A stretch of DNA of 64,000 nucleotides from an uncultured Solirubrobacterales bacterium (GCA_903933815.1 CAIZLN010000091.1:1-64000); one strand, 5' to 3'. Shown: positions 40,622-50,562, counted from the first letter of the stretch. Numbers and translations are program-made. The notes: generated by a model from the sequence alone, not told the origin.

Positions 40622-41521
40622 ATGACCATAGTGGAACCGCAATCTGGCAGGGGGAGACCGTCAATCTGGAATGAACGTTCGGGGAGCGGTCCGGCCAAGG
40701 TGATGTTGATTCACGGCATCGGGTCGAGCGGAGCGGACTTCACCCGGCTGGTTTCCTGCTTGGATTCCGGCAGTTCGACAGTGGCTCCCGACCTCAGGGG
40801 TCACGGTAAATCCGAAGCTTCGCTGCCGGTGACGGTGGAAGGTTTTGCCGCCGACCTCCTTCCCCTGATCGACGAGGAGGGGCCGATGGTCCTGGCGGGT
40901 TTTTCTTTCGGCTCCCGGGTGGCCATGGAGATCTGGCGGAAGAGACCCGAGGGTGTGTCGGCCCTGGTTCTGGTCGATCCACCCCTTGTCTACGGCCCTC
41001 TGTTCGAGTGGGCCAGCCGGGGTGGGTCCGGGAGGCACCGATTACGTCATTGCCTGAAGAAGGCTGCGGGTATTTCCGGACTTGGTCTGTCCAGTCTGCG
41101 TCGGCTCGGCGCGAGGTGGTCCAGGGAGGAGGCGCTGGCCAGGATCAGCGCCATCTATTACTCAGCCGACGTAGACGAGGCGGTTGAGCTGATGAGGGAG
41201 AACCCCCTGACCAGAGACCTCGATGAAGCAGATCTGCTGACGAACGCGCGGTCGCTGATGGCTGCCGATCGCGCGACTTTGCTTGCCACCCTCGAGCTGA
41301 CCGGCGAGTCCGAGGGTCAGACGAGGCCGCCTGGCGCTTCGATCGAGCCGGTCGTCATGTTCGGTGACCGGAGTCCGATGACTGATCCGGACGCGGCCGG
41401 AGCCTTCGCTGCCCGTATCGGAGGCAGAGCCGTTTCGTATTCAGGAGGACATGTGGCCCACCTGGAGGCGCCGGAAGAGGTGGCCGAGGAGATCGAACGG
41501 CTGCTCCCCGGAGAGGACTGA
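40622..41521 (+). CDS. alpha/beta hydrolase
   Basis: MLIHGIGSSGADF; LRGHGKSEAS; LAGFSFGSRVAMEI (Ser nucleophile); GGHVAHLEAPEEVA. Confidence 0.88.
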   Translation: MTIVEPQSGRGRPSIWNERSGSGPAKVMLIHGIGSSGADFTRLVSCLDSGSSTVAPDLRGHGKSEASLPVTVEGFAADLLPLIDEEGPMVLAGFSFGSRVAMEIWRKRPEGVSALVLVDPPLVYGPLFEWASRGGSGRHRLRHCLKKAAGISGLGLSSLRRLGARWSREEALARISAIYYSADVDEAVELMRENPLTRDLDEADLLTNARSLMAADRATLLATLELTGESEGQTRPPGASIEPVVMFGDRSPMTDPDAAGAFAARIGGRAVSYSGGHVAHLEAPEEVAEEIERLLPGED

Positions 41522-41676
41522 TCGCTACCGCGCTCGGATCTTGCCGCTCCTGGGTGAAATTTAGCTTTCGCGGCCGCCTGCACCTGCCCACCGGGGCCAT
41601 CAGCCTGCCAACCTGAATACAAGAAAGTAAACCGGGGGCTCCAGAGGAGTCCCGCGCATCCGGCAGGGGGCATCAA

Positions 41677-42567
41677 GTGGACCGACTGAGAAAAGCACAG
41701 ATTTCAGCGCTGGTGGTGATAGCGGCGATTGCCGCTGCGATTGCCGTAGCTCTTGCTTCGGCAGGCTCATTCGACCCACTGCCTGAGGTCTTCGTGGTCA
41801 TTACGGGCATCGCAGTCGCGGCAGCAGTGGTCGTTTTCGGCAAATTCCTGTTCGATTTCTCGTTCCTCCGGATCAGATCTCTCAGGCGGCTCCTGCTGGG
41901 TCGCTACGACATCGAGGGCAGCTGGTTCAACGTCATGCGCGACGAGGATGACGAGCCCGTGGGTGTCGGTGTGTCCAACATCGGGCTCACCCGCCGGGGC
42001 TATTTTTTCGAGTGGTCGGTATCCGGTGAGGAATATGGCCTGGCAGAGACAGAGAGCGGCTTCGAACTGAACCTCTCCCGTGGATTCACTTTCTCCGACA
42101 CGATGGTGGGAGTGCAGTGGCCGCGACTCGCCTTTGTCTACGAGGCCACCTGGGCCGAGAAGACCGTCCCCGGAGGCATCGGTTACGGCTATCTGGATTT
42201 CTCCTGGCGCCGGGAGGTTCGGGCGAGGCGAGGCGTCGGTCTGAGCTTCGGGATGGGGTCGGACAAGCCTCTGGAGATCACGTCGTTCCGTCTCGACAGC
42301 CCCGAGGATGTTGAGCTCGTCAGGCAGCTTGACGGCCCCCCGGGGGTCGTTGTGAAGGCTCTCGGCCTGCTCTGGGACCGCTACGGAGTGGTTCGGCGCG
42401 ACTCTGCTTCGGTGGTGCTCGGTCGCAGGGTCGAGGTCGAGACCGAGGCTCCGCCTACCGAGGTCCTGCTCGAAGGCGATGCCTCCCCCGAGACTCGGGA
42501 GATAGTGGACTTCGAAGAGGAATGGGGCGGTTCCAACGGCTCCAGCTTCGCCGGCCGCGAAAACTGA
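41677..42567 (+). CDS. hypothetical protein: two N-terminal TM helices plus beta-rich domain
   Basis: TM1 ISALVVIAAIAAAIAVALASAG, TM2 EVFVVITGIAVAAAVVVFG, then IEGSWFNV... alternating hydrophobic strands. Confidence 0.6.
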   Translation: MDRLRKAQISALVVIAAIAAAIAVALASAGSFDPLPEVFVVITGIAVAAAVVVFGKFLFDFSFLRIRSLRRLLLGRYDIEGSWFNVMRDEDDEPVGVGVSNIGLTRRGYFFEWSVSGEEYGLAETESGFELNLSRGFTFSDTMVGVQWPRLAFVYEATWAEKTVPGGIGYGYLDFSWRREVRARRGVGLSFGMGSDKPLEITSFRLDSPEDVELVRQLDGPPGVVVKALGLLWDRYGVVRRDSASVVLGRRVEVETEAPPTEVLLEGDASPETREIVDFEEEWGGSNGSSFAGREN

Positions 42568-42639
42568 GCGGCATTCCCGGGCCGGGAGGCTGGTTCCCGA
42601 CTCCCGCCTTGCCGCAGTTCGAGTGGTAGCGTCGCCTTC

Positions 42640-43410
42640 GTGGGATTTTCGGGTAGCACCAAACGCCTGTTGAACAGGCCACTTCATCGCATGGGTCTGG
42701 ATCTGCGCAGGTGGTCTCCGGAGTCCGGGTTCGAGGCACGGCGGAGCGGCCTGATCCGGAAGGCTGGCGTAGACCTCGTAATTGACGTTGGTGCCAACGA
42801 AGGGCAGTATGTCCGTGGACTCAGGGCCGGTGGCTACACAGGGCCGGTCATCTCGGTCGAGCCTCTTGCCTCGGCATTTGCCGCTCTTTCCAATGTCTCT
42901 TCGCGGGACCCTCACTGGAAGGTAATCAGGGCAGCGGCCGGATCGGGCGAGAGCCGGATGGACCTCCACATCTCCGGCAACAGTGCGAGCTCCTCCCTGA
43001 TGCCGATGCTGGACCGCCATGTTCGGGCCGAACCGACCTCGACGACCGTGGGCCTGGAATCGGTCGAGGTCTTTCCCCTCGACCGCTTGATCGAAACCGA
43101 TCTGGCGGAATCATCTGCGGCATTCCTGAAGATAGACACGCAGGGGTTCGAAGCTGAGGTCCTGAAGGGTTCAACCGAGATTCTCAGGGGCGATGCTGTG
43201 GCAGGGCTGGAAGTGGAGCTGTCCCTGGTCCCCCTCTACGAGGGCCAGCCCCTGTGGCCCGAGTTGTCGGAGGCAATCAGGGGTTTCGGCTTCATTCCGC
43301 TCTCGTTCAGCGACGGGTTCCGGGATCCCGAAACGGGGGAGCTGCTTCAGGTTGATGGCCTCTTCGTACGGGCAAGACAAGGCCATGCGGAGGGTCACGG
43401 TCCCGGATGA
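42640..43410 (+). CDS. FkbM family methyltransferase
   Basis: [47 protein letters not shown]. Confidence 0.9.
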   Translation: MGFSGSTKRLLNRPLHRMGLDLRRWSPESGFEARRSGLIRKAGVDLVIDVGANEGQYVRGLRAGGYTGPVISVEPLASAFAALSNVSSRDPHWKVIRAAAGSGESRMDLHISGNSASSSLMPMLDRHVRAEPTSTTVGLESVEVFPLDRLIETDLAESSAAFLKIDTQGFEAEVLKGSTEILRGDAVAGLEVELSLVPLYEGQPLWPELSEAIRGFGFIPLSFSDGFRDPETGELLQVDGLFVRARQGHAEGHGPG

Positions 43411-44399
43411 AGAAGGCTCTGATAACCGGCGTGACGGGCCAGGACGGCTCTTATCTGGCCGAGCTGCTCCTCGAAAAGGGCTACGAAGTCCACGGTGTGA
43501 TCAGACGGGCCTCGACCTTCAATACGGGCCGGATAGATCATCTCTACAGGGACCCCCACCAACCCGGAGCCACCTTCTTCACTCACTACGGCGATCTCGC
43601 CGATCCGGTGGTGTTGACCCGGCTCGTCCACGATCTCGCCCCTGACGAGATCTACCACCTCGGTGCCCAGTCGCACGTCAGGGTCTCGTTCCAGATTCCG
43701 GAGTACACGCTCGATGTCTCGGGGCTGGGGACGCTTCGGATGCTCGAGGCAATCAGGGACTCAGGTGTCCAGACCCGTTTCTACCAGGCCTCTTCCTCCG
43801 AGGTCTTCGGTTCGACCCCTCCTCCACAGTCAGAAGACAGCGCCTTCGAACCCCGCAGCCCCTACGCGATCGCCAAGGCGACCGCCCACTGGACGACTGT
43901 CAACTATCGCGAGGCCTACGGTCTCTTCGCTGTGAACGGGATTCTCTTCAACCATGAGTCGCCCAGGAGGGGCGAGACCTTCGTGATCAGAAAGATCACC
44001 AGGGCAGCAGCTCGAATCAGGGCCGGACTGGAAGAGAAACTGTTTCTGGGGAACCTCGATGCCCGCAGAGACTGGGGCTATGCGCCCGAGTATGTCGAGG
44101 CGATGTGGCGGATGCTCCAGCTCGATGAGCCCGATGATTTCGTGATCGCTACGGGGGAGAGCCATTCGGTCCGTGAGGCAGTTGAGATCGCATTCGCCCG
44201 GGCAGGGCTTGATCCGGCTGATCATGTCGAAATCGACACCCGCTACTACCGACCTACCGAGGTTGACGACCTGCGCGGTGATGCTTCCAAGGCACGTCGG
44301 GAGCTCGGCTGGGAGCCGAAGGTCGGGTTCCGGGAGCTGGTTGAGCTGATCGTTGACGCCGACCTTGAGGCCGTGGGTCTCCAGCCCGGAGGAGTCTGA
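43407..44399 (+). CDS. gmd: GDP-mannose 4,6-dehydratase
   Basis: [73 protein letters not shown]. Confidence 0.95.
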   Translation: MKKALITGVTGQDGSYLAELLLEKGYEVHGVIRRASTFNTGRIDHLYRDPHQPGATFFTHYGDLADPVVLTRLVHDLAPDEIYHLGAQSHVRVSFQIPEYTLDVSGLGTLRMLEAIRDSGVQTRFYQASSSEVFGSTPPPQSEDSAFEPRSPYAIAKATAHWTTVNYREAYGLFAVNGILFNHESPRRGETFVIRKITRAAARIRAGLEEKLFLGNLDARRDWGYAPEYVEAMWRMLQLDEPDDFVIATGESHSVREAVEIAFARAGLDPADHVEIDTRYYRPTEVDDLRGDASKARRELGWEPKVGFRELVELIVDADLEAVGLQPGGV

Positions 44400-44401
44400 G
44401 G

Positions 44402-45382
44402 GTGAAGGTCCGCACCGGAGATCCCTCACCCTCCTTCTGGGCGGGCCGCAAGGTGACGGTCACGGGGGGAACCGGCTTCCTCGGGACTGCCGTATGCCGG
44501 CAGTTGACTGCCCTGGGTGCCGAGGTCAGGGCGCTCGGATCGGCTGACTTCGATCTGACCAGGCCAGAGGAGTCGACGGCTGCGATTCGGGGAGCCTCGA
44601 TCGTGATCCACCTCGCCGCCAACGTTGGCGGCATCGGCTACAACCAGCAGAACCCCGGCCCGTTGGTCAGGGATAACGCCCTGATGGCCCTGAATGTTTT
44701 CGAGAGTTGCCGGACGGGATCGGTTGATCGCCTGGTCGCCGTATGTTCGGTCTGTGCCTACCCGGGGGAGGCACCGGCTCCCTTTCGTGAGAGTGGGCTT
44801 TTCGACGGTCATCCCGAGGGAACCAACGCCCCGTACGGCATCGCCAAGCGGATGCTCGTCACGCTTTCTGATTCGTATCGCCGCCAGTGGGGGTTTGACT
44901 CAGTGGTGCCGATCGTCGCAAATCTCTACGGACCCGGAGATGACTTCGACCTTGAGAACTCCCACGTCATTCCCGCAATGGTCCGCAGGTTTGTTGAGGC
45001 CTTTGAACGGGGGGACCGGGAGGTGGTCCTGTGGGGCAGCGGCAAGCCTTCTCGCGAGTTCCTGCACGTCGATGATGCGGCCCGGGCGCTGATTTTGGGG
45101 GCCGAGCGCGAGGATCTGGCCGATCCCTTCAATGTCGGAACCGGGGTGGAGACCCGCATAAGTGACCTCGCGCAACTGATTGCCGGGCTGGCAGGGTTCC
45201 AAGGCGAGATCACCTGGGACCCGAAACGGCCCGACGGGCAGATGACCCGGTTTCTAGACGTGGAGCGGGCCCGTGAGATGATCGGGTTCGAGGCCCGGGT
45301 GGGACTGCGCGAGGGGGTTGCCGGGACGATCGACTGGTTCCGCGCCAACGCATCCCCGCCAGACCCGCGCCGAAGCTCCTAG
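44402..45382 (+). CDS. fcl: GDP-L-fucose synthase-like epimerase/reductase
   Basis: VTGGTGFLGTAVC; HLAANVGGIGYNQQNP; YGIAKRMLV; FLHVDDAARA. Confidence 0.88.
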   Translation: MKVRTGDPSPSFWAGRKVTVTGGTGFLGTAVCRQLTALGAEVRALGSADFDLTRPEESTAAIRGASIVIHLAANVGGIGYNQQNPGPLVRDNALMALNVFESCRTGSVDRLVAVCSVCAYPGEAPAPFRESGLFDGHPEGTNAPYGIAKRMLVTLSDSYRRQWGFDSVVPIVANLYGPGDDFDLENSHVIPAMVRRFVEAFERGDREVVLWGSGKPSREFLHVDDAARALILGAEREDLADPFNVGTGVETRISDLAQLIAGLAGFQGEITWDPKRPDGQMTRFLDVERAREMIGFEARVGLREGVAGTIDWFRANASPPDPRRSS

Positions 45383-46449
45383 GTTCCCTTCCCTTCCTTA
45401 GCCTCCCTGCAAACGGCGGCGATGCCCGCGACCATGCGTTCGGCACCGTAGTCGGTCTCAATCCGAAGTCGGGCCGCCCGCCCCATCTCGTTTCTCAGAT
45501 CCGGGTCACCGATCAGACGGGTCAGCCGCTCGAACCATTCATCCGGGGTTCGGGCAAAGAAACCCTCGACCCCCTCCTCGATCACCTGCAGGCTGTAGCC
45601 AACCGGTGAAAGCACCTGAGGGAGTCCGGAGGCCATGTACTCCTTGATCTTGAAGGTCTCCTTGCCGCGACCCTCTTCGTCGTCGATCAGCGGGCAGATC
45701 GCGACATCGAAGCTCCCAAGGAAGGCGGTCGGGGCATCGTCGTCCCAAGGTTGCCAGTCGAGGTACGGCTCGAGGGCCGGGAGGTCAGGACGTGCTGGCC
45801 CACCGATGTATGCGAGTCGTGATCCGGTCTGCTCGAGGGCGCGGGAAAGGGGTTCGGATATCTCATTCAGATGGACGTCGCCCGCTGTGCCCGTGAACCC
45901 GATCACGAGCCCCCGGCTTCCGGCGTGTCTTCTGATCGGGTACCGGTCGAGGTCAATTCCGAAGTGAACCTTCCTCACCCGTCCCCCGACCGAGGTTATG
46001 AAACCGGCCGTCACTGAGTTCCCTGTCACCACGAGATCCGCCAGCCGGCACCGGCTTTCGATCGGCCCTCTCGGGAACCGGACCCAGAGGGCGTCATCTA
46101 TGTGCAGCACCACTGGTTTGCCAAAAACCCGTCGGGCGATCCACTCGAGTATCGGGCGCGAGCTGATCCGGAACATCGTGCGCTGCACGAACACCACGTC
46201 AAACCTGCCGAGGCCCGCAACCTGAAAGATCCGGACGGGAAGGACGATGAAGTACCAGTAGATCCCCCAGGCGACCCTTCCCGCAAGGCGCCTCTTGGCC
46301 CAGAGGCGCCAGATGTAGTCGTGAAGCCGGGGGGCCGGCGCACTGAACACCGACCCTTCGATCCCGTGTTCACGGCCCTGTTCAGTCGGGAGCACGCAAA
46401 ACGAGAAGGTCGCCTTCAGGTTCGGAGGCTCCGGGGAGAAGAAGGCCAC
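45379..46449 (-). CDS. GT4-like glycosyltransferase (start uncertain)
   Basis: VAFFSPEPPNLKATFSF; IKEYMASGLPQVLSPVG; EWFERLTRLIGDPDLRNEMG. Confidence 0.78.
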   Translation of the reverse strand: MAFFSPEPPNLKATFSFCVLPTEQGREHGIEGSVFSAPAPRLHDYIWRLWAKRRLAGRVAWGIYWYFIVLPVRIFQVAGLGRFDVVFVQRTMFRISSRPILEWIARRVFGKPVVLHIDDALWVRFPRGPIESRCRLADLVVTGNSVTAGFITSVGGRVRKVHFGIDLDRYPIRRHAGSRGLVIGFTGTAGDVHLNEISEPLSRALEQTGSRLAYIGGPARPDLPALEPYLDWQPWDDDAPTAFLGSFDVAICPLIDDEEGRGKETFKIKEYMASGLPQVLSPVGYSLQVIEEGVEGFFARTPDEWFERLTRLIGDPDLRNEMGRAARLRIETDYGAERMVAGIAAVCREAKEGKGT

Positions 46450-46593
46450 CCTGACAGTGCTGTTTCGGACGGGACGGCCACCCGTAGCCCTGTCGTCTCG
46501 GTCTGTCAGCCGCCTCACCGACCAACTGTATTGGGGCAGACGCAGTCCCGGCAACCCGCAGGGGCTCGGCGAGTCGCGGCTCCAACCTGAGAT

Positions 46594-47892
46594 ATGCGTC
46601 GGGCCGGTAGCCTCACCGCTGTGGTGTCTGACCGGTACGAAGACAAAGGAAAGGCAGCAAGGACCCATCCGAGCCGGTTTGATGAAGAGGTGGTGATCAT
46701 CGGGGGCGGTCTGCAGGGGGTCACAGCAGCCCTGGCCCTTGCTGCCAGAGGTGTTCGCAGTCGGATCCTCGAGGGTCGTTCGGAGCTGCTCAGGGGGGCC
46801 AGCTACCGCAACGAGGGCAAGGTCCATCTCGGCTTCGTCTACGCACTCGACGAATCTGGCGTAACGGCCAGGAAGATGGTCGAGGGAGCACTCACCTTCT
46901 CGGATCTGATCGAAGGCTGGTGTAGCGAGGTCGACTGGCACTCCAACTGCTCCGAGGGCTTCGATTACTGCGTTGTTGACTCAGGGCTGGCAGACGCCAC
47001 TGCCCTTGGGGCACACTACGAGCAGGTCTCTTCCATGATCGAGAACGCCTCTGGTGCCCTTGGCGACAACTACCTCGGCAGCTCGGCCCGGGTCGAGCCC
47101 GTTCGCCATCGGGGCAGCCACGCCCTGTTGGCCCCCGGCCTTTCGAGCGACTGGTTCTCGACCCCGGAGCGGTCGGTGGACCCGAGAGCGTTATGCGCCT
47201 GGCTCTCGGCCGCAGCCACCGCGAGCCCGCTGGTGGATGTGAGTACCGGGGTGGTGGTTAAAGGGGTTGTGCCGATCGCTTCAGGGTTCGCGCTTGAGAC
47301 CGTTTCCGGAGCAGGGTTGGAAAGGATCGAGGCCGAGACCGTCCTCAACTGCTCCTGGGAGAACCGGCTGGAACTTGATCGACAGGCTCTCGGGAAGGCA
47401 CCTTCGGCCTGTTACCGGATCAAACATCAGGTCCTGGCAAGGGGGGAGACAGAGGTTGACCTCGCGCCGCTCACCCTCGTTCAGGGCCCCTATGGCGATC
47501 TTGTTTCCTGGCCAAACGGAGATGTATACGTGAGCTGGTATCCGGTAGCCCGGACATTCATGGGCAGCTCGCCCTCCGTCGGGACTGAACCCGACCGGGA
47601 TGTGGCCGAGGCCACCCTGGAGGGGCTTGCCGCGATCGTCCCCGCCCTGCAGGGGCTGGAGGTGGTCGATCACGGTGCCGCCTGGATCGTCGGCGAGGGT
47701 GAAGCCGACATAGACGAGACATCGAGTGGACTTCACGCCAGGAGGGCTGCCGAGATCGACCGGCAGGGAGGATGGTGGTCGCTGAACGGCGGAAAGCTGA
47801 CCACCGCTCCGCTCGCCTCAGAGCTGTGCGTTGCCGAGTTGACCGGAACCGAGCCGAAGGTCGCGACCCTCGAGTCCGGCTTGCCCCGATGA
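46594..47892 (+). CDS. FAD-dependent oxidoreductase (DAO-like)
   Basis: EEVVIIGGGLQGVTAALALAARGVRSRILEGRSELLRGASYRNEGKVHLGF dinucleotide-binding motif; C-terminal GGWWSLNGGKLTT. Confidence 0.83.
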   Translation: MRRAGSLTAVVSDRYEDKGKAARTHPSRFDEEVVIIGGGLQGVTAALALAARGVRSRILEGRSELLRGASYRNEGKVHLGFVYALDESGVTARKMVEGALTFSDLIEGWCSEVDWHSNCSEGFDYCVVDSGLADATALGAHYEQVSSMIENASGALGDNYLGSSARVEPVRHRGSHALLAPGLSSDWFSTPERSVDPRALCAWLSAAATASPLVDVSTGVVVKGVVPIASGFALETVSGAGLERIEAETVLNCSWENRLELDRQALGKAPSACYRIKHQVLARGETEVDLAPLTLVQGPYGDLVSWPNGDVYVSWYPVARTFMGSSPSVGTEPDRDVAEATLEGLAAIVPALQGLEVVDHGAAWIVGEGEADIDETSSGLHARRAAEIDRQGGWWSLNGGKLTTAPLASELCVAELTGTEPKVATLESGLPR

Positions 47893-49127
47893 AGAGGGGC
47901 ATCATTAGGGTCAGCCCCCTGCCCGGCGGGCCGGGCCGCATCTCGGCCGCACTTGACCTCCCGACCGGCGAAACGCGTGTCCTTGAGCTCAGCGAGAAGG
48001 CCGAGCTTTATCCCGGGGAGAACCGAGAGCCGTTGCTCGACGGCGACTATGAGAATAATGGTGGTGATCTGACCTGGGCCACGGTCGGGGCGATGCCACT
48101 GGCGATTAATCTGGGGCTTGACCTTGTTGTTGACGGGGTAGTTCAGGAGGGTCTGCCAGAGCGTCTCAACGGGTACTCGGCGATCTGGCAGGATTGGCGT
48201 CCTGACCTGTTCCAGGCGGTTGAAGTCAGGGCGGAGAGCGAGGTCACTCTGAGCGAGGGCAGAGCAGGCTTGGTGGTCGCCCTCTCCGGGGGGCTCGACT
48301 CGCTTCATACCCTGCGACATGTGAGGAGCGCCAACCCCGGCGAACCGGTGGTGGCTGTGATGCTCTGGGGCTTTGATCACTCAAAGGAGGACCCGACCTT
48401 CCTCGATTACGCCAGGACGACGGCCGGCCTTCTCGCCGATGTCGACGTGCGGCTGTGTCTGACTGAAACCAACTGGACCAGGGTCGGCTCGGTTGATATT
48501 GCGATGGACTTCGCCGCGGGACTGGCCAGCGCACTTCACGGGTTCGGCCATGGAACAAGGAAAGGTTTCAGCGGCGCCGATCAACACCGCGATCAGGCGA
48601 TGCAGTTCATTCCCGTCGCTCACAACCCCGTGACGGACCCATTGCTAAGTTCGGATCAGTTTCCGATTGAAACCTTCGGCTTCGACCACACCCGGCTGGA
48701 AAAATGCGAAGACATCGCCTCTGACCAGACGGCGATGGCGATCCTGCGTGTCTGTCACACCTACAACTGCGGCGTCTGCGAGAAATGTCAGAGAACGAGG
48801 TGGGGAATGTTTTCGATTGGGGTTGATCATCCTCCGACCTTTGGCCGCTCCCTGCCCTTTCCCCGGCCCTGGGTTTCGCTCTCCAAACCGCTGAAGCTCC
48901 AGATATTTGAGGGAATGTGGGTTCCGATTCTGAGGAGGGCGGAGCAGTCCAGACCAGGTACGCCCGGCCTTCGCAGACTTCGGATTCAATACCGGATGAT
49001 CAAATGGGGTATTGAAAACCGAGGTCCGTGGAGGGTGCCTTTCCTGAGGCGACTGTTCGTTGCGGTGGCTGATTTCGAGAAGAGGGCCCGAGGGAAGCTG
49101 GAGAGGCTCAGGCACAAAGCCCGATGA
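47889..49127 (+). CDS. QueC-like PP-loop ATPase (N-type ATP pyrophosphatase) of unknown substrate
   Basis: VALSGGLDSLHTLRH PP-loop; CHTYNCGVCEKCQRT Cys cluster; ATGA overlap with the FAD oxidoreductase gene. Confidence 0.75.
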   Translation: MKRGIIRVSPLPGGPGRISAALDLPTGETRVLELSEKAELYPGENREPLLDGDYENNGGDLTWATVGAMPLAINLGLDLVVDGVVQEGLPERLNGYSAIWQDWRPDLFQAVEVRAESEVTLSEGRAGLVVALSGGLDSLHTLRHVRSANPGEPVVAVMLWGFDHSKEDPTFLDYARTTAGLLADVDVRLCLTETNWTRVGSVDIAMDFAAGLASALHGFGHGTRKGFSGADQHRDQAMQFIPVAHNPVTDPLLSSDQFPIETFGFDHTRLEKCEDIASDQTAMAILRVCHTYNCGVCEKCQRTRWGMFSIGVDHPPTFGRSLPFPRPWVSLSKPLKLQIFEGMWVPILRRAEQSRPGTPGLRRLRIQYRMIKWGIENRGPWRVPFLRRLFVAVADFEKRARGKLERLRHKAR

Positions 49128-50023
49128 CTTCACAGTCAGACCCACCCAGGCTCACCATTGCGATCCCGATCCACCGGGCCGAGAGGTGGGTTCCCGGGAT
49201 TGTCGGGAACGTTGGCAAGGCGCCGGAGTGGAGCCGGGTGGTCATATCCGACGCTTCCGGGCTCGACGATTCAGCCGCAAGGCTCGAAGACCTGTTCGCT
49301 GGGAATCCGATCGTCGAGGTGGTGAAGAGACCCGACCACCTCGATTGGGTCGCTCACTGCAACCTTCTGCTGGAGGAATCCCTGACCGAGTTCTTCTGCT
49401 GGCTTCCCCAGGATGACGTCCTGATGTCGGACCGCTACTTCGAGCCTCTGATCGAGGCTCTCGACAGGGACCCAGGTGTGGCCGTGGCTTTGCCAGCAGG
49501 CTTCTCGGTGCACGGACGAGGACGCCTTCGCCGCCGTCCTGAGTTTCTCGTCAGGAGGAGGAGCGTGCTTCGGGCCGAGCGGGATGGAGGAGGAGTCGAT
49601 TTTTCCATCAACTCCAGGCTCCCGGTAAGCCTGGGGTTCATCTGGAAGGGGACATTCCGGAGGTCCATGGCCCGGCCGATGCCCGCTGTCCGGCAAGGAA
49701 CCTCCTCCGATGTAGCCTGGGCCTTCTCGATGGCCCTTGCGGGGGGAATCGTCGAAGTACCGGATGCCATCTACCTGAAGCGGCTGCACAGTCAGAGTGC
49801 GACCTACCTGACAAAACAAACCAGTGGAGCAGATCTGCTTGAGGCACTGGTTGGTGAAGCCAACGCCCGCTTTCCGGAAGGCGGGGATGCTCGAGGCAGG
49901 GCGCTGGAGGTGGCGGAGCTGGTTGTTGCATCCGCTGCCGCCGCCCGCTCCAGTCATGAGCCAGGCACTTTGAAGAAGATCATCAGGAGGCTAGTCAACG
50001 AGCCCCGTCCCTACTACGAGTAG
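49124..50023 (+). CDS. family 2 glycosyltransferase
   Basis: LTIAIPIHRAERWVPGIVGNV; LEESLTEFFCWLPQDDVLMSDRYFEPLI (DD motif). Confidence 0.82.
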   Translation: MTSQSDPPRLTIAIPIHRAERWVPGIVGNVGKAPEWSRVVISDASGLDDSAARLEDLFAGNPIVEVVKRPDHLDWVAHCNLLLEESLTEFFCWLPQDDVLMSDRYFEPLIEALDRDPGVAVALPAGFSVHGRGRLRRRPEFLVRRRSVLRAERDGGGVDFSINSRLPVSLGFIWKGTFRRSMARPMPAVRQGTSSDVAWAFSMALAGGIVEVPDAIYLKRLHSQSATYLTKQTSGADLLEALVGEANARFPEGGDARGRALEVAELVVASAAAARSSHEPGTLKKIIRRLVNEPRPYYE

Positions 50024-50151
50024 GGCTCCGGACCCGCTCACCCTGCAGTCCCCTTTTGTCAGATCACCGGTTAAGTCCTGGCCGGATCTGACACCGGTCC
50101 ACTGAGATCCGACTTGATCTTCAGGCTCAATCATGTATCGTGTTCAAAACG

Positions 50152-50178
50152 TTGGCACTCTCAATGTAAGAGTGCCAG
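50152..50178 (+). promoter_or_regulatory. CIRCE element (HrcA operator)
   Basis: TTGGCACTC-N9-GAGTGCCAG, near match to TTAGCACTC-N9-GAGTGCTAA, upstream of groES. Confidence 0.92.
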
Positions 50179-50236
50179 AAACAAGTTGAAAATAGCCTGA
50201 TAATCAGGAATTCATTACCAACGGAGGTATTCAGAT

Positions 50237-50524
50237 ATGAAGCTCAAGCCCCTCGGGGACAGGCTGATCGTCAAGCCGGTCGAGGAAGAAGAGACCACCG
50301 CAAGTGGGCTCGTACTTCCCGAAACGGCCAAGGAGAAGCCCCAGAAGGGCACGGTCGTGGCTGCCGGTGACGGTGCCATCGCCGAAGACGGAACCCGCCG
50401 CCCGCTCGATGTGAGCGAAGGCGACGAGGTCCTCTACTCCAAGTACGGCGGGACCGAGATCACGGTTGAGGGCGACGAGTTGCTCGTCCTTCGTGAGTCG
50501 GACGTCCTCGCCAAGGTCCAGTAA
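50237..50524 (+). CDS. groES: co-chaperonin GroES
   Basis: [34 protein letters not shown]. Confidence 0.97.
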   Translation: MKLKPLGDRLIVKPVEEEETTASGLVLPETAKEKPQKGTVVAAGDGAIAEDGTRRPLDVSEGDEVLYSKYGGTEITVEGDELLVLRESDVLAKVQ

Positions 50525-50562
50525 CCCCAAACACTCAAGTTTCCAGGAGGTAAAGGAAAAAT

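Noticed and set aside
46450-46941. N-terminal extension of the GT4-like ORF
   Set aside because: Overlaps the divergent FAD oxidoreductase start and lacks GT homology; the GT fold begins at VAFFSPEPPN.
47889-49127. Annotation as housekeeping QueC (queuosine biosynthesis)
   Set aside because: No queuosine/7-deazaguanine genes nearby, atypical length and tail, and tight coupling to FAD oxidoreductase and GT2; left as QueC-like.
50152-50178. CIRCE element as a novelty
   Set aside because: Well-established HrcA operator upstream of groESL; listed as a feature only.
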